A stretch of 64,000 nucleotides of DNA from AP-15 sp963747735 (lineage in GTDB: Bacteria; Pseudomonadota; Alphaproteobacteria; ATCC43930; CGMCC-115725). This document shows, piece by piece, positions 42,018 through 51,163 of this stretch. Below the pieces are notes generated by a model that saw nothing but the letters and a program-made list of their open reading frames with translations, made no database searches and was not told where the DNA came from. The translations under genes and the position numbers were made by a program. The stretch lies in contig CAVVGE010000007.1 in the NCBI GenBank assembly GCA_963747735.1, forward strand, positions 372,001-436,000, in the 5' to 3' direction. The first letter of the stretch is position 1, and every line of letters begins with the position of its first letter.

Positions 42018-44117
42018 TCACGGGATGTTGCGCACCTTCGGCTCGCGCGCCCAGACCCGGGTCTTTTTTGCGGCGGCGATAAAGCCCGCGACCGAACCGG
42101 GCTCGCGCAGCGCCACGACCCCTTCGTCGGCGAGGTCGTCGCCGATCCCGGCGCGGCGCAGCAAGGGTGCTGCCGCCGGCACATGGCCGATGATTTTCAG
42201 GTGGTTGAACGCGTCGGCGACAAAACCGACGGCGCCGGCGTCGCGCGCCAGCTCTTTCGCACCATCGTCCGACACGATCACCGACACCGCGTCAAAGAAA
42301 ATCGACGGGCCGCCATCGATGCGCGTATCGGCGGCGAGCATCTTGCCGTCGCCCATTTTGGCCCCGCCGATGTGAGGTGCGACAATTTTGAGTCGCGCCC
42401 CTTCCTTTTCGACCGATTGGCGCAAGGCCTCGACGAGCGACCAATCGGCGCCGTCGCTGACGAGGCAGCCGATGATCCGCCCTTTGATCGACTGCGGCGC
42501 CTTGCCGATGATGCTGAGCGCCGGCGACGGCTTGACCTCGCGCCGCGCCGGCACCTTGGTCTCGGCCGGCTCGATCGTCCCGTCGAGCCGCAGCCCGGCG
42601 GCAACCCGGCGACCCATCTTTTCGTCGATATGCAAGAGATGCGACACCGCCCGCTCGCGAATGGCCGGTGTCTCGACCTTGCTCAGCTCGAAAACGAAGG
42701 CCGAGACGATGTGGTTCTGCTCGGGCTCGGTCTGGCTCAGATAGAACATCCGCGCCTGGGTGTAATGATCGGCAAAGGATTCCGGCCGGATGCGCATCGT
42801 ATCGCCGTTTTCGGGCCGGTTGAGGCCGGAAAAGCCGCGGGCCGGGTCGGCGCGCGGCGCCTCGGGAGCGAGCGAGTTCGGCTCGTAATTGACCCGGCCC
42901 TTGTCGGTTCGGGTCCGCATATGGCCGTCGCGCTGCAGATTGGCCCACGGGCATTTAGGCTGGTTGACCGGGATCTCGTTAAAGTTTGGGCCGCCGAGCC
43001 GGATCAGCTGGGTGTCGAGATACGAGAACAGCCGGCCCTGCAGCAGCGGATCGTTGGAAAAATCGATGCCGGGCACGACATTGGCAGGACAGAACGCGAC
43101 CTGCTCGGTCTCGGCAAAGAAATTGTCCGGGTTGCGGTCGAGCACCATGCGGCCGACGATTTTCAGCGGCACCAGCTCCTCCGGCACGAGCTTGGTCGCG
43201 TCGAGCACATCGAAATCGAATTTCGCGGCCTCGTCCTCGCTGAACAGCTGGACCCCGAAATCCCATTCCGGGAAGCTGCCGGACTGGATCGCCTCCCACA
43301 GATCGCGCCGGTGAAAATCGGGGTCGGCACCGTTGATCTTGACCGCCTCGTCCCACAGCACCGATTGCATGCCGATCCGCGGCCGCCAGTGGAACTTGAC
43401 AAAGGTGGCCTTGCCCGCGGCGTTGACGAGACGGAAGGTGTTGACGCCAAAGCCCTCGATCATGCGCAGCGAGCGCGGGATCGAGCGGTCCGACATTGCC
43501 CACAGGATCGCGTGCCATGTCTCCGGCGTCAGCGACACGAAATCCCACAGCGTGTCGTGGGCCGAGGCCGCCTGCGGATAGCCGCGGTCGGGCTCCATCT
43601 TGACCGAATGCACAAAGTCCGGAAACTTGATCGCGTCTTGAATAAAGAAAACCGGGGCGTTGTTGCCGACCAGGTCGAAATTGCCTTCTTTCGTATAGAA
43701 CTTGGTGGCAAAGCCGCGGATGTCGCGCGGCAGGTCGCCCGAGCCCGCACCCCCGGCAACGGTCGAGATGCGCACAAAGACCGGCGTCTTTTCGCCGACC
43801 CGCTGCAGGAAATCGGCCTTCGTGTATTGGCCCAGCGATTGGGTCAGCTCGAAATAGCCGTGGGCGCCCGAGCCGCGGGCGTGGACGATGCGCTCGGGAA
43901 TTCGCTCATGGTCGAAATGGGTGATCTTTTCGCGCAGGATAAAGTCTTCGAGCAGGGTCGGCCCGCGCGGGTGCGACTTTAGCGAGTTCTGGTCGTCGGC
44001 GATAACAACGCCTTGGTTGGTGGTCAGCGTCGCGCCGCCGGCGCTGGGTAGCTGATGCAGCTCGCCGCCGGCGCCGGTCTTCGCCGCGGGCAGCGCAGTG
44101 GGTTTGCTTTTGGCCAT
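42018..44117 (-). CDS. katE: Large-subunit (clade 2) catalase, HPII type
   Basis: A 699-residue haem catalase that breaks down H2O2. The active-site region is FDHERIPERIVHARGSGAHG. Asn/Phe distal residues lie in the NLVGNNAPVFFIQD region. The haem-ligand Tyr is in GRLFSYLDTQLIRLG. The extra C-terminal flavodoxin-like domain from about residue 555 (IKGRIIGCLVSDGADWSLV) identifies the large-subunit class. ATG 44117 follows GGAGGTTCGGC. A TTGACG-17-CATATG pair at 44225-44230/44202-44207 could be its promoter, but the match is weak. Confidence 0.95.
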   Translation of the reverse strand: MAKSKPTALPAAKTGAGGELHQLPSAGGATLTTNQGVVIADDQNSLKSHPRGPTLLEDFILREKITHFDHERIPERIVHARGSGAHGYFELTQSLGQYTKADFLQRVGEKTPVFVRISTVAGGAGSGDLPRDIRGFATKFYTKEGNFDLVGNNAPVFFIQDAIKFPDFVHSVKMEPDRGYPQAASAHDTLWDFVSLTPETWHAILWAMSDRSIPRSLRMIEGFGVNTFRLVNAAGKATFVKFHWRPRIGMQSVLWDEAVKINGADPDFHRRDLWEAIQSGSFPEWDFGVQLFSEDEAAKFDFDVLDATKLVPEELVPLKIVGRMVLDRNPDNFFAETEQVAFCPANVVPGIDFSNDPLLQGRLFSYLDTQLIRLGGPNFNEIPVNQPKCPWANLQRDGHMRTRTDKGRVNYEPNSLAPEAPRADPARGFSGLNRPENGDTMRIRPESFADHYTQARMFYLSQTEPEQNHIVSAFVFELSKVETPAIRERAVSHLLHIDEKMGRRVAAGLRLDGTIEPAETKVPARREVKPSPALSIIGKAPQSIKGRIIGCLVSDGADWSLVEALRQSVEKEGARLKIVAPHIGGAKMGDGKMLAADTRIDGGPSIFFDAVSVIVSDDGAKELARDAGAVGFVADAFNHLKIIGHVPAAAPLLRRAGIGDDLADEGVVALREPGSVAGFIAAAKKTRVWAREPKVRNIP

Positions 44118-44338
44118 GCCGAACCTCCATCACGATTCGACGGAAAACGCCGTATCGGGGCCAAGGTTGCCGGCCATCGGCGTGCCCGCCTCCCTGGCGC
44201 CGCATATGGGGCGAGGTTCGATCGCGTCAATAGATTAGAATGAATTTAATTCGCTGCGCCACACGCACAGTGCTCCCACCCCGGATCGCCGGCGACAATC
44301 GCCCGGAGCGGCAAAAGGCTCGGACAGCGAGCCCTGGG

Positions 44339-45244
44339 CTAGCTCAGAAATTCGCGCAGCACCGCCGCCAGCTCCTTGGGGTTGTCGCCCTGCACGGTGT
44401 GGCCGGCCTTGGCGATCTTGACCCAGCGGCCATCGGGGAGCGAAGCGGCGAGCCGCTCGGCGTCCTCGTCGTGGAACACGTCGCTTTCGGCACCGCGCAC
44501 CACCAGGGTCGGGCAGGTCACCTTGCCGAGCCCGTCGGCGAGGCCCTGGCGCTCCCCTCCGTGCCGTTCGCCGCCCATCCCCTGAAACCGCCGGCGGTCG
44601 TATTTCCACACCCAATTGCCGTCGGCGTCCTGGCGAAGATTGTGCATCAGGCTGCGCCGCAGGACCACCGGGTCGCGCCGCGGGTTGAACGAAAGCGCCC
44701 GCTCGATGATCGCGTCGAGCGGGGCCGGCTCGGCGCCGCCATTGACAAAATCGCGGATCCGGGTCGAGCCGGGGCGGCGCATCTGCGGGCCGGCATCGAT
44801 CAGCACCAGGTTTGCCAGCGTTTTCGGATAGGCGATCGCATAGGCGAGCCCGTTGATCGCACCCATCGACATGCCGACGAGGACGAATTTGTCGAGGCCG
44901 AGCCGCTCGGCCACGCCCTTAACGTCCTCGCGCTGGGCGGCGATCGAATAATCGGCGTCGGGCGCCCAATCCGTATCGCCATGGCCGCGCTGGTCGAGCG
45001 CCAGGCAATGAAATTCGTCGCGCAGGGCGAGACAGCACAAATCCCAGGTATGCGCGGTCAAGGCGCCGCCATGCAGAAAGAGGATCGTGCGCGCCCCTTC
45101 ATTGCCCCAATCGAGATAGGAAAAGCGCATGTCGCCGAGGCGGATTTCGCGCTCGCGCGGCAGGGCTACCGCGTCGAAAGCGAACCCGGCACGAACTGCC
45201 GTCGAGGTCAGATGGTCGCGATATTCCTCGGCCGATAGGGTCAT
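44339..45244 (-). CDS. Alpha/beta fold hydrolase
   Basis: A 301-residue hydrolase. It has the oxyanion-hole motif LHGGALTAHTW, the nucleophile elbow GMSMGA (Ser126), an acid in VVRGAESDVF, and the terminal catalytic His in KAGHTVQGDNP. A lid insertion is between about 150 and 235. It may act on esters or C-C bonds; nothing in the context specifies the substrate. ATG 45244 with weak ribosome binding site. Confidence 0.86.
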   Translation of the reverse strand: MTLSAEEYRDHLTSTAVRAGFAFDAVALPREREIRLGDMRFSYLDWGNEGARTILFLHGGALTAHTWDLCCLALRDEFHCLALDQRGHGDTDWAPDADYSIAAQREDVKGVAERLGLDKFVLVGMSMGAINGLAYAIAYPKTLANLVLIDAGPQMRRPGSTRIRDFVNGGAEPAPLDAIIERALSFNPRRDPVVLRRSLMHNLRQDADGNWVWKYDRRRFQGMGGERHGGERQGLADGLGKVTCPTLVVRGAESDVFHDEDAERLAASLPDGRWVKIAKAGHTVQGDNPKELAAVLREFLS

Positions 45245-45382
45245 GGTGTCGAGAACTCCGTCCGGTATTGCAGGCCGGTCGAGCCTTTAGCACGAAGCCG
45301 CCGGCGCGCACTATTTGCGCAAGCCGCCAGCACTACCGCGTTTGAGCATGTGAGGAGCCCAACCGCGCGATTTTAACCGCTT

Positions 45383-45501
45383 CCCCGGCGCAAGCCGGGG
45401 TCCACCGTTCCACAAGCTCGGCGGAAGCGCTATTCGTACTGCATTGCGAATGCTGGAAAATCCCGATTGGCGGATGGGCGGATCCCGGCTTTCGCCGGGA
45501 C
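45383..45501. repeat. Intergenic palindromes
   Basis: The 45245-45692 gap has no gene. It has two hairpin-forming units (CCCCGGCGCAAGCCGGGG at 45383-45400 and GATCCCGGCTTTCGCCGGGA at 45481-45500) and a small palindrome GCATTGCGAATGC at 45441-45453. They resemble the CCCGCGAAAGCGGG unit in the element at 13805-14156. Confidence 0.6.
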
Positions 45502-45692
45502 AGCGAATTGCGTTTCCAATTGCTTGATTTCTTCATGGGAGCATTTACGGGTAACACATCCGCGCTCCGGGCATGGCTCCGGCGCACCAATCGGGCGGCA
45601 CCGGCGTTGTCTCGCCGGACCGAGACGCTACACTCGCGCGACGTGACCAGCGGGCGGCGGCGCGCGGCCCGGCCAAAGGAGGAATAACAACG

Positions 45693-47394
45693 ATGGCCTA
45701 TGACCTCTTGATCAAAAACGGCCGCGTCGTCGATGGCTCGGGCATGCCGGCGTTTCGCGGCGATGTCGGCATCAAGGGCGGCAAGATCGTCGAAATCGGC
45801 AAATTGTCGGGCCCGGCCAAAGAGACGATCGACGCCGACGGCCGCGCCGTCGCCCCGGGCTTTATCGACAACCATTGCCATTACGACGCCCAGGTCACCT
45901 GGGACCCGCTGTGCACCTTCTCGCCCGAGCACGGTGCGACGACCGTCATTTTCGGCAATTGCTCGCTCAGCCTGGCGCCGGTCAGGAAAGGCACCGAGGA
46001 GCGGCTCGCCGAGTTCCTCTCCTATGTCGAAGCGATCCCGATGGAGGTGTTGCGCACGGTCAATTTCGATTGGGAGACGACCGGCCAATACATGGACCAT
46101 CTCGACAAGCGGCTCGGCATCAATGTCGGCAACCTGATCGGCCACACCGCGGTGCGCCACTACGTGATGGGTGAGGATTGCCAGAAGCCCGGCGCCTCCG
46201 ACAATCAGATCAAGGCGATGCAGGACGTGGTCCGCGACGGCATGAAAGCGGGGGCGCTCGGTCTTTCGGTGTCGCGCGAGCAAGGGCCATTACGACCCGC
46301 AGGGTGTTCACATCCCGGCATTGTGGGCCGACGAAAAGGAAATTTTCGCGCTCGGCGACGTGCTGCGCGAGATGAGCACCGGCACGATCCAGGCCGGCGG
46401 CGGCCAGTATGTCGAGCTGAAGGACGGCATGATCCGGCGGCTCGCCGAGGCGACCGGGCGCACCGTCGTCTACAACAGCCTGTCGCAGACGATGCGCAAG
46501 CCCGACGAGTGGAAGGTGCATATGAAGCGGGTCGAGGAGACCGCGGCCCTCGGCATCCGCGCCTATCCGATGTGCAGCCCGAACCGGGTGACGCAAGACT
46601 TTACGATGAAGAACTGCCAGGTGTTCCGCGGCCTGCCGACCTGGCACCCGATCCTGTTGATGTCGGACGCGGAGAAATTGCGGCTCTACGCCGACCCCGA
46701 CATCCGCGCCAAGCTCCATGACGAGGCGGTGGTCAACAAGCCCGACACCGCGGTCGGCTTTTCCAAGACCTGGTGGAACTATATGTGGGTCAACGAGCCA
46801 GCGCTGGAAAAGAACAAATGGATGCAGTTCAAATCGATCGGCCAGATCGCCGAAAAGCAGAATAAGCGCGTGATCGATGCGTTTCTCGACCTCGCCGTCG
46901 AGGAAAAACTGGAAACCCGCTTCTTGCAGGCCGAGAACAATGTCGATGACGAAGCCTTGACCCGGATCCTGACCCACCCGAACGCGGTGATCGGGCTCGG
47001 CGACGGCGGCGCGCACGTCCAGTTCCACGGCGGCTACGGCTACCTGACAAAGCTCTTGGGCGAATGGGTGCGCGAGAAAGAGGTCATGAGCCTCGAGCAG
47101 GCGGTGCGCCGCCTCACCTTCGACTCGGCCTCGACCTTCGGCCTTTACGACCGCGGGTTGCTGCGCCCCGGCATGGCGGCCGACGTCGTGATCTTCGATC
47201 CCGCCACCGTCAAATGCGGGGAGGAGACCGTCGTGCGCGACTTCCCGAAGGGTGCGTGGCGCATCAAGGAAGCGGCCGAAGGCATCTTCGCCACCATCGT
47301 CAACGGCCAGGCCCTCTACCGCGAGGGCAAGCACACCGGCGCCCTCCCCGGCCACGTCCTGCGCAACAGCTACTGGCACGCCAACCACGGGTAA
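45693..47394 (+). pseudogene. N-acyl-D-amino acid deacylase-like amidohydrolase, one frameshift
   Basis: An amidohydrolase of about 567 residues, D-aminoacylase family. ATG 45693 follows AAAGGAGGAA. The N-terminal strand LLIKNGRVVDGSG is followed by the metal-binding PGFIDNHCHYDAQV. The C-terminal half includes DGGAHVQFHGGYGYL and AVRRLTFDSASTFGLYDRG. After SVSREQG the frame is lost. One surplus base near 46282 (caaggg) restores GHYDPQGVHIPALWADE. It follows a palindrome-rich gap. Both halves are otherwise well conserved, so a sequence error is possible. Confidence 0.87.
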
Positions 47395-47469
47395 TGGAGG
47401 CGGAGCGAGCGGAGCCCCGGGTCCCGTCGCTGGCGCCCCCACCCTCCCACGCCTTCGGCGCGGGCCCCT

Positions 47470-47493
47470 CCCTCCCCCGCATGCGGGGGAGGG
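47470..47493. repeat. 24-bp perfect palindrome
   Basis: CCCTCCCCCGCATGCGGGGGAGGG, a self-complementary hairpin 76 bp after the amidohydrolase stop, flanked by GGTCGGGGTGGGGG. It could terminate that transcript. The rest of 47395-48000 has no convincing gene. A minus-strand stretch at about 47667-47964 shows protein-like pieces in more than one frame (for example GDTIRLDLADCEKPYLEEAL) and may be a decayed small gene. Confidence 0.6.
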
Positions 47494-47602
47494 TCGGGGT
47501 GGGGGCCACGGCAGCGCAACCAGCATCTCCGGTGATGCGGGAAGGCGGGGTCGAGAGATGACGGCGACGCATCAGCGCTGGGATTGGACAGAAGACCCAA
47601 GC

Positions 47603-47645
47603 GGTCAGAGTTGTTTCAAGCGGTCAAAGGGGTCAGAGTTGTTTT
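47603..47645 (+). repeat. GGTCAGAGTTGTTT repeat pair, left edge of an accessory island
   Basis: Two copies of GGTCAGAGTTGTTT (47603-47616 and 47631-47645). The same core recurs in the tandem array at 49879-50024, so the two sets bracket the VapBC/RES segment. Confidence 0.65.
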
Positions 47646-48000
47646 GCCGGGCGATCCCGATACGGTTCAGACAATGCTCGGCATCGGCACCGCCAGCCGG
47701 GAGGACGCCGTGCAGGTGGCGACCCTGAGCGCCTCTTCGAGATAAGGTTTTTCGCAGTCCGCAAGGTCGAGCCTGATCGTGTCGCCCATATCGGAACCCT
47801 CCGCTTCGTTGGCGGCTCGCAGAGCCCATCTTTGGTCGTTTTCGACGCGGTAATCGAACGGGCGCGCCCGGACGCGAAACCGATCGGCAGCCCGGTGACG
47901 GCCGCGAGGATTTCGACAGTCGGATCGAGATGAAGAGCTTGCATGCCGGTGCGGCCATAGCCATCTTACCTCAATCTTACCATCTGCGTCAGTCCCGCTC

Positions 48001-48282
48001 ATGGCAGCTGTTGAAACACTGACCACCACCGTGTCGACCAAGGGACAGGTCATCCTGCCCAAGGCAATTCGGCAGCGGCGGCAATGGGAGCCCGGCACTC
48101 GCCTGCTGGTTGAGGATACGCCGCACGGAGTGCTGTTGACGGCGGCGCCGGTTTTTGCCCCGACGCGGCCGGAGGATGTCGCCGGGATGCTCGCCTACCG
48201 CGGGCCGCCGAAGACGCTGGAAGAGATCGACGCGGCCATAACTGCCGAAATCAAGCGGCGCCGTGCTCGCGCTCGATACTAA
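48001..48282 (+). CDS. vapB: AbrB/SpoVT-type antitoxin (VapB)
   Basis: A 93-residue protein with the swapped-hairpin DNA-binding motif TTTVSTKGQVILPKAIRQRR at the N-terminus. A C-terminal helical tail (TLEEIDAAITAEIKRRRAR) would wrap the toxin. It overlaps the PIN-domain toxin gene by 20 bp, the usual antitoxin-first order, and is expected to repress its own operon. Confidence 0.88.
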   Translation: MAAVETLTTTVSTKGQVILPKAIRQRRQWEPGTRLLVEDTPHGVLLTAAPVFAPTRPEDVAGMLAYRGPPKTLEEIDAAITAEIKRRRARARY

Positions 48283-48652
48283 CATTGTCATCCGCTATCT
48301 GACCGCCGACCACCCGGATCAGTTCGCGAAAGCGCGTGCACTGATCCACGGCGAGGATATTTACGTCTGCACAACCGTTCTGCTCGAAACCGAGTGGGTG
48401 CTGCGACGTGGCTATCGGTTCGGTCGCGACCAAATCATTGCTGCACTGATCGCGTTCGCGGGGCTTCCGCGCGTCACATTGGAGGACCCCGATTTGGCTG
48501 CCAAAGCATTGGATTGGATGCAGGGCGGAGTGGACTTCGCCGATGCCTTGCATCTGGCGAAAGCGGCGGGCTGCGAAGCCTTCGTCAGCTTCGACCAACG
48601 CTTTGCGGCTGCGGCCAATGCGCTGAGCGAGGTGAAGGTACGAGCGCCCTGA
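48263..48652 (+). CDS. vapC: PIN-domain ribonuclease toxin (VapC)
   Basis: A 129-residue toxin with a GTG start at 48263. The acidic Mg2+-binding residues are Asp5 (ALDTNIVIRYL), Glu42 (LLETEWVL), Asp94 (VDFADALH) and Asp111 (SFDQRF). It cleaves RNA (tRNA or rRNA) when freed from VapB. It completes a type II toxin-antitoxin unit within the accessory island. Confidence 0.9.
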   Translation: MLALDTNIVIRYLTADHPDQFAKARALIHGEDIYVCTTVLLETEWVLRRGYRFGRDQIIAALIAFAGLPRVTLEDPDLAAKALDWMQGGVDFADALHLAKAAGCEAFVSFDQRFAAAANALSEVKVRAP

Positions 48653-48763
48653 ATAGACGGCGGGGACCTGTCCCGAATCATGCTTCGACGCGTTGAATTG
48701 GGCGCAATCGCCCGGATCCGCAGACCGGATCGTTCGCCAATGGCAGCTGTTGCTGTGGCAGGC

Positions 48764-48837
48764 GTCCGCGACTTCCCGAAGGGCGCCTGGCGCATCAGGG
48801 AGCCGGCCGAAGGCATCTTCGCCACCATCGTCAGCGG
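48764..48837 (+). pseudogene. Copied 3' fragment of the D-aminoacylase-like gene
   Basis: 74 bp matching 47233-47306 of the amidohydrolase gene at a constant offset of 1531 bp, differing at about seven positions. It still translates as VRDFPKGAWRIREPAEGIFA in frame. No other part of an amidohydrolase surrounds it. It is a remnant of a duplicated or rearranged gene. Confidence 0.8.
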
Positions 48838-49724
48838 TAGATACGCCCACGACCGTCGCGCATAACCCAATGACCATCTTCGAGCGTGACGATGGTCCGG
48901 CGATCTTCCTCGGGACCAAGCTTGTCCACCCAATAGATCGTGTCGCCGGAAAACCTCTCCACAATCGCTAGGGTCAGAAGCTTGTAAAACGATGATGCCT
49001 CATCCGCTTCCTCCACCGTTACATAACGAACCGAAATGAGCCTGAGACTGTTATCAACAAACTCTGGCAAAAGCGCTACATTGTCGGCGTCGCCATGCAT
49101 TTTCATGGCCGGATAAACGGTTCCGGCGATTTTTGGATTTTTTGGCGCTCCAAGAAAGTTGCCTCCCACATGAACCACTTCAGACAAAGACTTATTGATC
49201 GCTATGGTTTGTTTGTATCGGTATTCTTTTCCTTTCGGAACATCTGCCGTGAATGCTTTCGAGATCTGATACCGGAGTTTTTCATTCACCTTCGTTTCGT
49301 CCGGTATAGCGTGAGTTATCTGATAGCGCAGATCGATCGTTTCAGGTTGTGCGCCGATGCGCATAAGTGCGCGCGGATGGAAACCGAGATTGTGCACCCA
49401 CAGCGGTTCGGTGGTTTCCCATTCTGAGAAGCCGAATAGCTCGCCCTGTTGGGCATGCAGCTCGTAGAAAACCGGCGGCCCACCAGCGCTGCAATAAAAC
49501 TTAGGTTGGCCGCAACGGTTGAGTTGCCCAACCGGCGCTATGGCGGCAGACGGATAGGAAATTCGCCCTATCTTTACGGGCGGATCTGGACACCGGACCG
49601 CTCGATACAACCGCTGACCTACCGGCATGTCTTTCACGGCGATCATGTAACCACCGAACCTGTGCAGGAGCCAGCGCCGCAGAGTTTCTATGTCCGTCCG
49701 CCGTAACTGATCGTCAGAAAACAT
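48831..49724 (-). CDS. RES-domain-like protein, unknown function
   Basis: A 297-residue protein. The N-terminal region (LYRAVRCPDP, then GQLNRCGQPKFYCSAGGPPVFYELHAQ) has the spacing of the RES domain, whose members include NAD+-degrading toxins. The family Arg, Glu and Ser residues are only partly assignable here. The C-terminal half is a long conserved-looking extension (VSVRYVTVEEADEASSFYKLL) that I do not recognise. The base composition is visibly lower in GC than its neighbours, with more T- and A-ending codons, suggesting horizontal acquisition. No adjacent Xre-type antitoxin. It lies between VapBC and the 30-bp repeat array. Confidence 0.6.
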   Translation of the reverse strand: MFSDDQLRRTDIETLRRWLLHRFGGYMIAVKDMPVGQRLYRAVRCPDPPVKIGRISYPSAAIAPVGQLNRCGQPKFYCSAGGPPVFYELHAQQGELFGFSEWETTEPLWVHNLGFHPRALMRIGAQPETIDLRYQITHAIPDETKVNEKLRYQISKAFTADVPKGKEYRYKQTIAINKSLSEVVHVGGNFLGAPKNPKIAGTVYPAMKMHGDADNVALLPEFVDNSLRLISVRYVTVEEADEASSFYKLLTLAIVERFSGDTIYWVDKLGPEEDRRTIVTLEDGHWVMRDGRGRIYR

Positions 49725-49878
49725 GTTGAATTAGCAGGCCAGTTCCCTCTCGGGCGGGGATCGCGGGCGCTGTCGCGCTTGCTCCGCGAGAAGAATACAT
49801 AGGCGCTGCTCAGCGAAATGCGATGGATTGCTCCACCGTTTGAACGAACCAGTAACACGAGGGCCAACACTCGGCTTG

Positions 49879-50024
49879 TGGCAAAGGGGGTCATGTGGCA
49901 AAGGGGGTCAGACTTGTTTTCCCCATGGCAAAGGGGGTCAGACTTGTTTTCCCCAGGCAAAGTGGCAAAAGGGGTCAGAGTTGCTTTCCCGGCGGGAAAA
50001 AAGGGGGGCAGAGTGTTTTCCCGC
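49879..50024 (+). repeat. 30-bp tandem repeat array
   Basis: Two perfect adjacent 30-bp units (core TGGCAAAGGGGGTCAGACTT) at 49896-49925 and 49926-49955, preceded by a truncated unit (49879-49895) and followed by two degenerate units (49956-49990, 49991-50024). There are no unique spacers, so this is not CRISPR. The core is shared with 47603-47645. The 49725-50112 gap has no credible gene. Confidence 0.8.
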
Positions 50025-50115
50025 TGTGGCACGCGTCCGAACCGGCCTCGCGCTGAGCCTGTCGCCGGGCTTCGGCCGCCAGTCTATAATGACCCGAGCG
50101 TGATGGGAGGAAATG

Positions 50116-51163
50116 ATGGCCGAGATACTGGGGTTGGGGTGCACGCACCGGCCGGTGATGCTGCGCCGCGACGAGGACTGGACCGGGATGATGCGGGCCT
50201 CGCTCGCCGACCCGGACATGCCGGCGGAGATGAAGGACCCGGCGAATTGGCCGGCGGAGCTGCGCGCGGAATTCGGCAACGATTTCGGCGCGGCGGCGGC
50301 GGGGCGCGCGCGCGCCGGTCTATCGCAAGCACTTTGCCGAGACGCGGGCGGCGCTCGACGAATTCAAGCCCGACGTCATCGTCATGTTCGGCGACGACCA
50401 GTACGAAAACTTCAAGGAGGACATCGTCCCGCCCTTTGCCGTCCTCGCCTATGACGGGCACGCGATCGAGCCGTGGAAAAACCGGCCCTGGAACCCGTGG
50501 GGCGAGCCGCAGGACACGAGGTTCGAGTTCAAGGGCCACCGTGCCGCCGGCAAACATCTGGCATCGGGGCTGCTCGAAGCGGGGATCGAGGCGGCCTATG
50601 CCTATAAGCCGCTGCATCATCCGCTCGGCCACGCCTTTGCCTACACGCTCCTGTTGCTCGACGACGCGCGGCGCGGGTTCGACCATCCGGTCGTGCCGGT
50701 CTCGGTCAATTGCTACGGCCGCAGGGTCAATGCCGCGCGCGGGTTACGGTTGCCGCTCGCGATGCGCGGCCAGATCCGAGACCTCGACCCGCCCTCCCCC
50801 AATCCCGAGCGCTGCATGGCGGTCGGCGCGGCGGTGGCGCGGGTCATGGCCAAGAGCCCGTGGCGCACCGCGATCATGGCGTCGTCGAGCTGGTCGCACT
50901 CGTTCCTGACCGAAAAGAACTGGCAGCTCTGGCCCGATGTCGCCGCCGACCGGCGTCTCTACGAGGCGCTCGAAAAAGGCGATTACGCGACCTGGCACGG
51001 CTACACGACCGACCAGATCGAGGAGAGCGGCCAGCATGAGGTGTTGAACTGGTTCTGCCTCCTGGGTGCCATGGAAGAGCTCGGCCGCAAGCCCGACCGC
51101 GCCGCCTTTATCGAGAGCTGGGCGTTTGTCTCCCCGGTCGTCTTCGCCCACTACCTACCGTAG
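50116..51163 (+). pseudogene. Class III extradiol ring-cleavage dioxygenase (LigB-type), one frameshift
   Basis: A protein of about 350 residues of the LigB superfamily, which cleaves catecholic rings with Fe(II). ATG 50116 (or 50113) follows GGGAGGA. The N-terminus MAEILGLGCTHRPV gives the first metal His. The C-terminal part (MFGDDQYENFKEDIVPPFAV, later VSVNCY, SWSHSFLT) has the remaining motif His and Glu. The frame changes in the run of GC dinucleotides at 50306-50318. A gain of one base or loss of two is needed to read APVYRKHFAETRAALDEFK. This tract is prone to slippage. It is the second dioxygenase-type gene in the window. Confidence 0.85.

Noticed and set aside
47605..47964. Minus-strand open frames in the gap before vapB
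   Set aside because: Protein-like pieces are spread over different frames, so no intact gene can be supported; recorded only as possible decay.
49879..50024. Repeat array as a possible CRISPR
   Set aside because: Repeats are directly adjacent without spacers and there are no cas genes.
49818..50909. Plus-strand frame of 363 codons over the dioxygenase start region
   Set aside because: It is an out-of-frame Arg/Ser-rich shadow that crosses the 30-bp repeat array.
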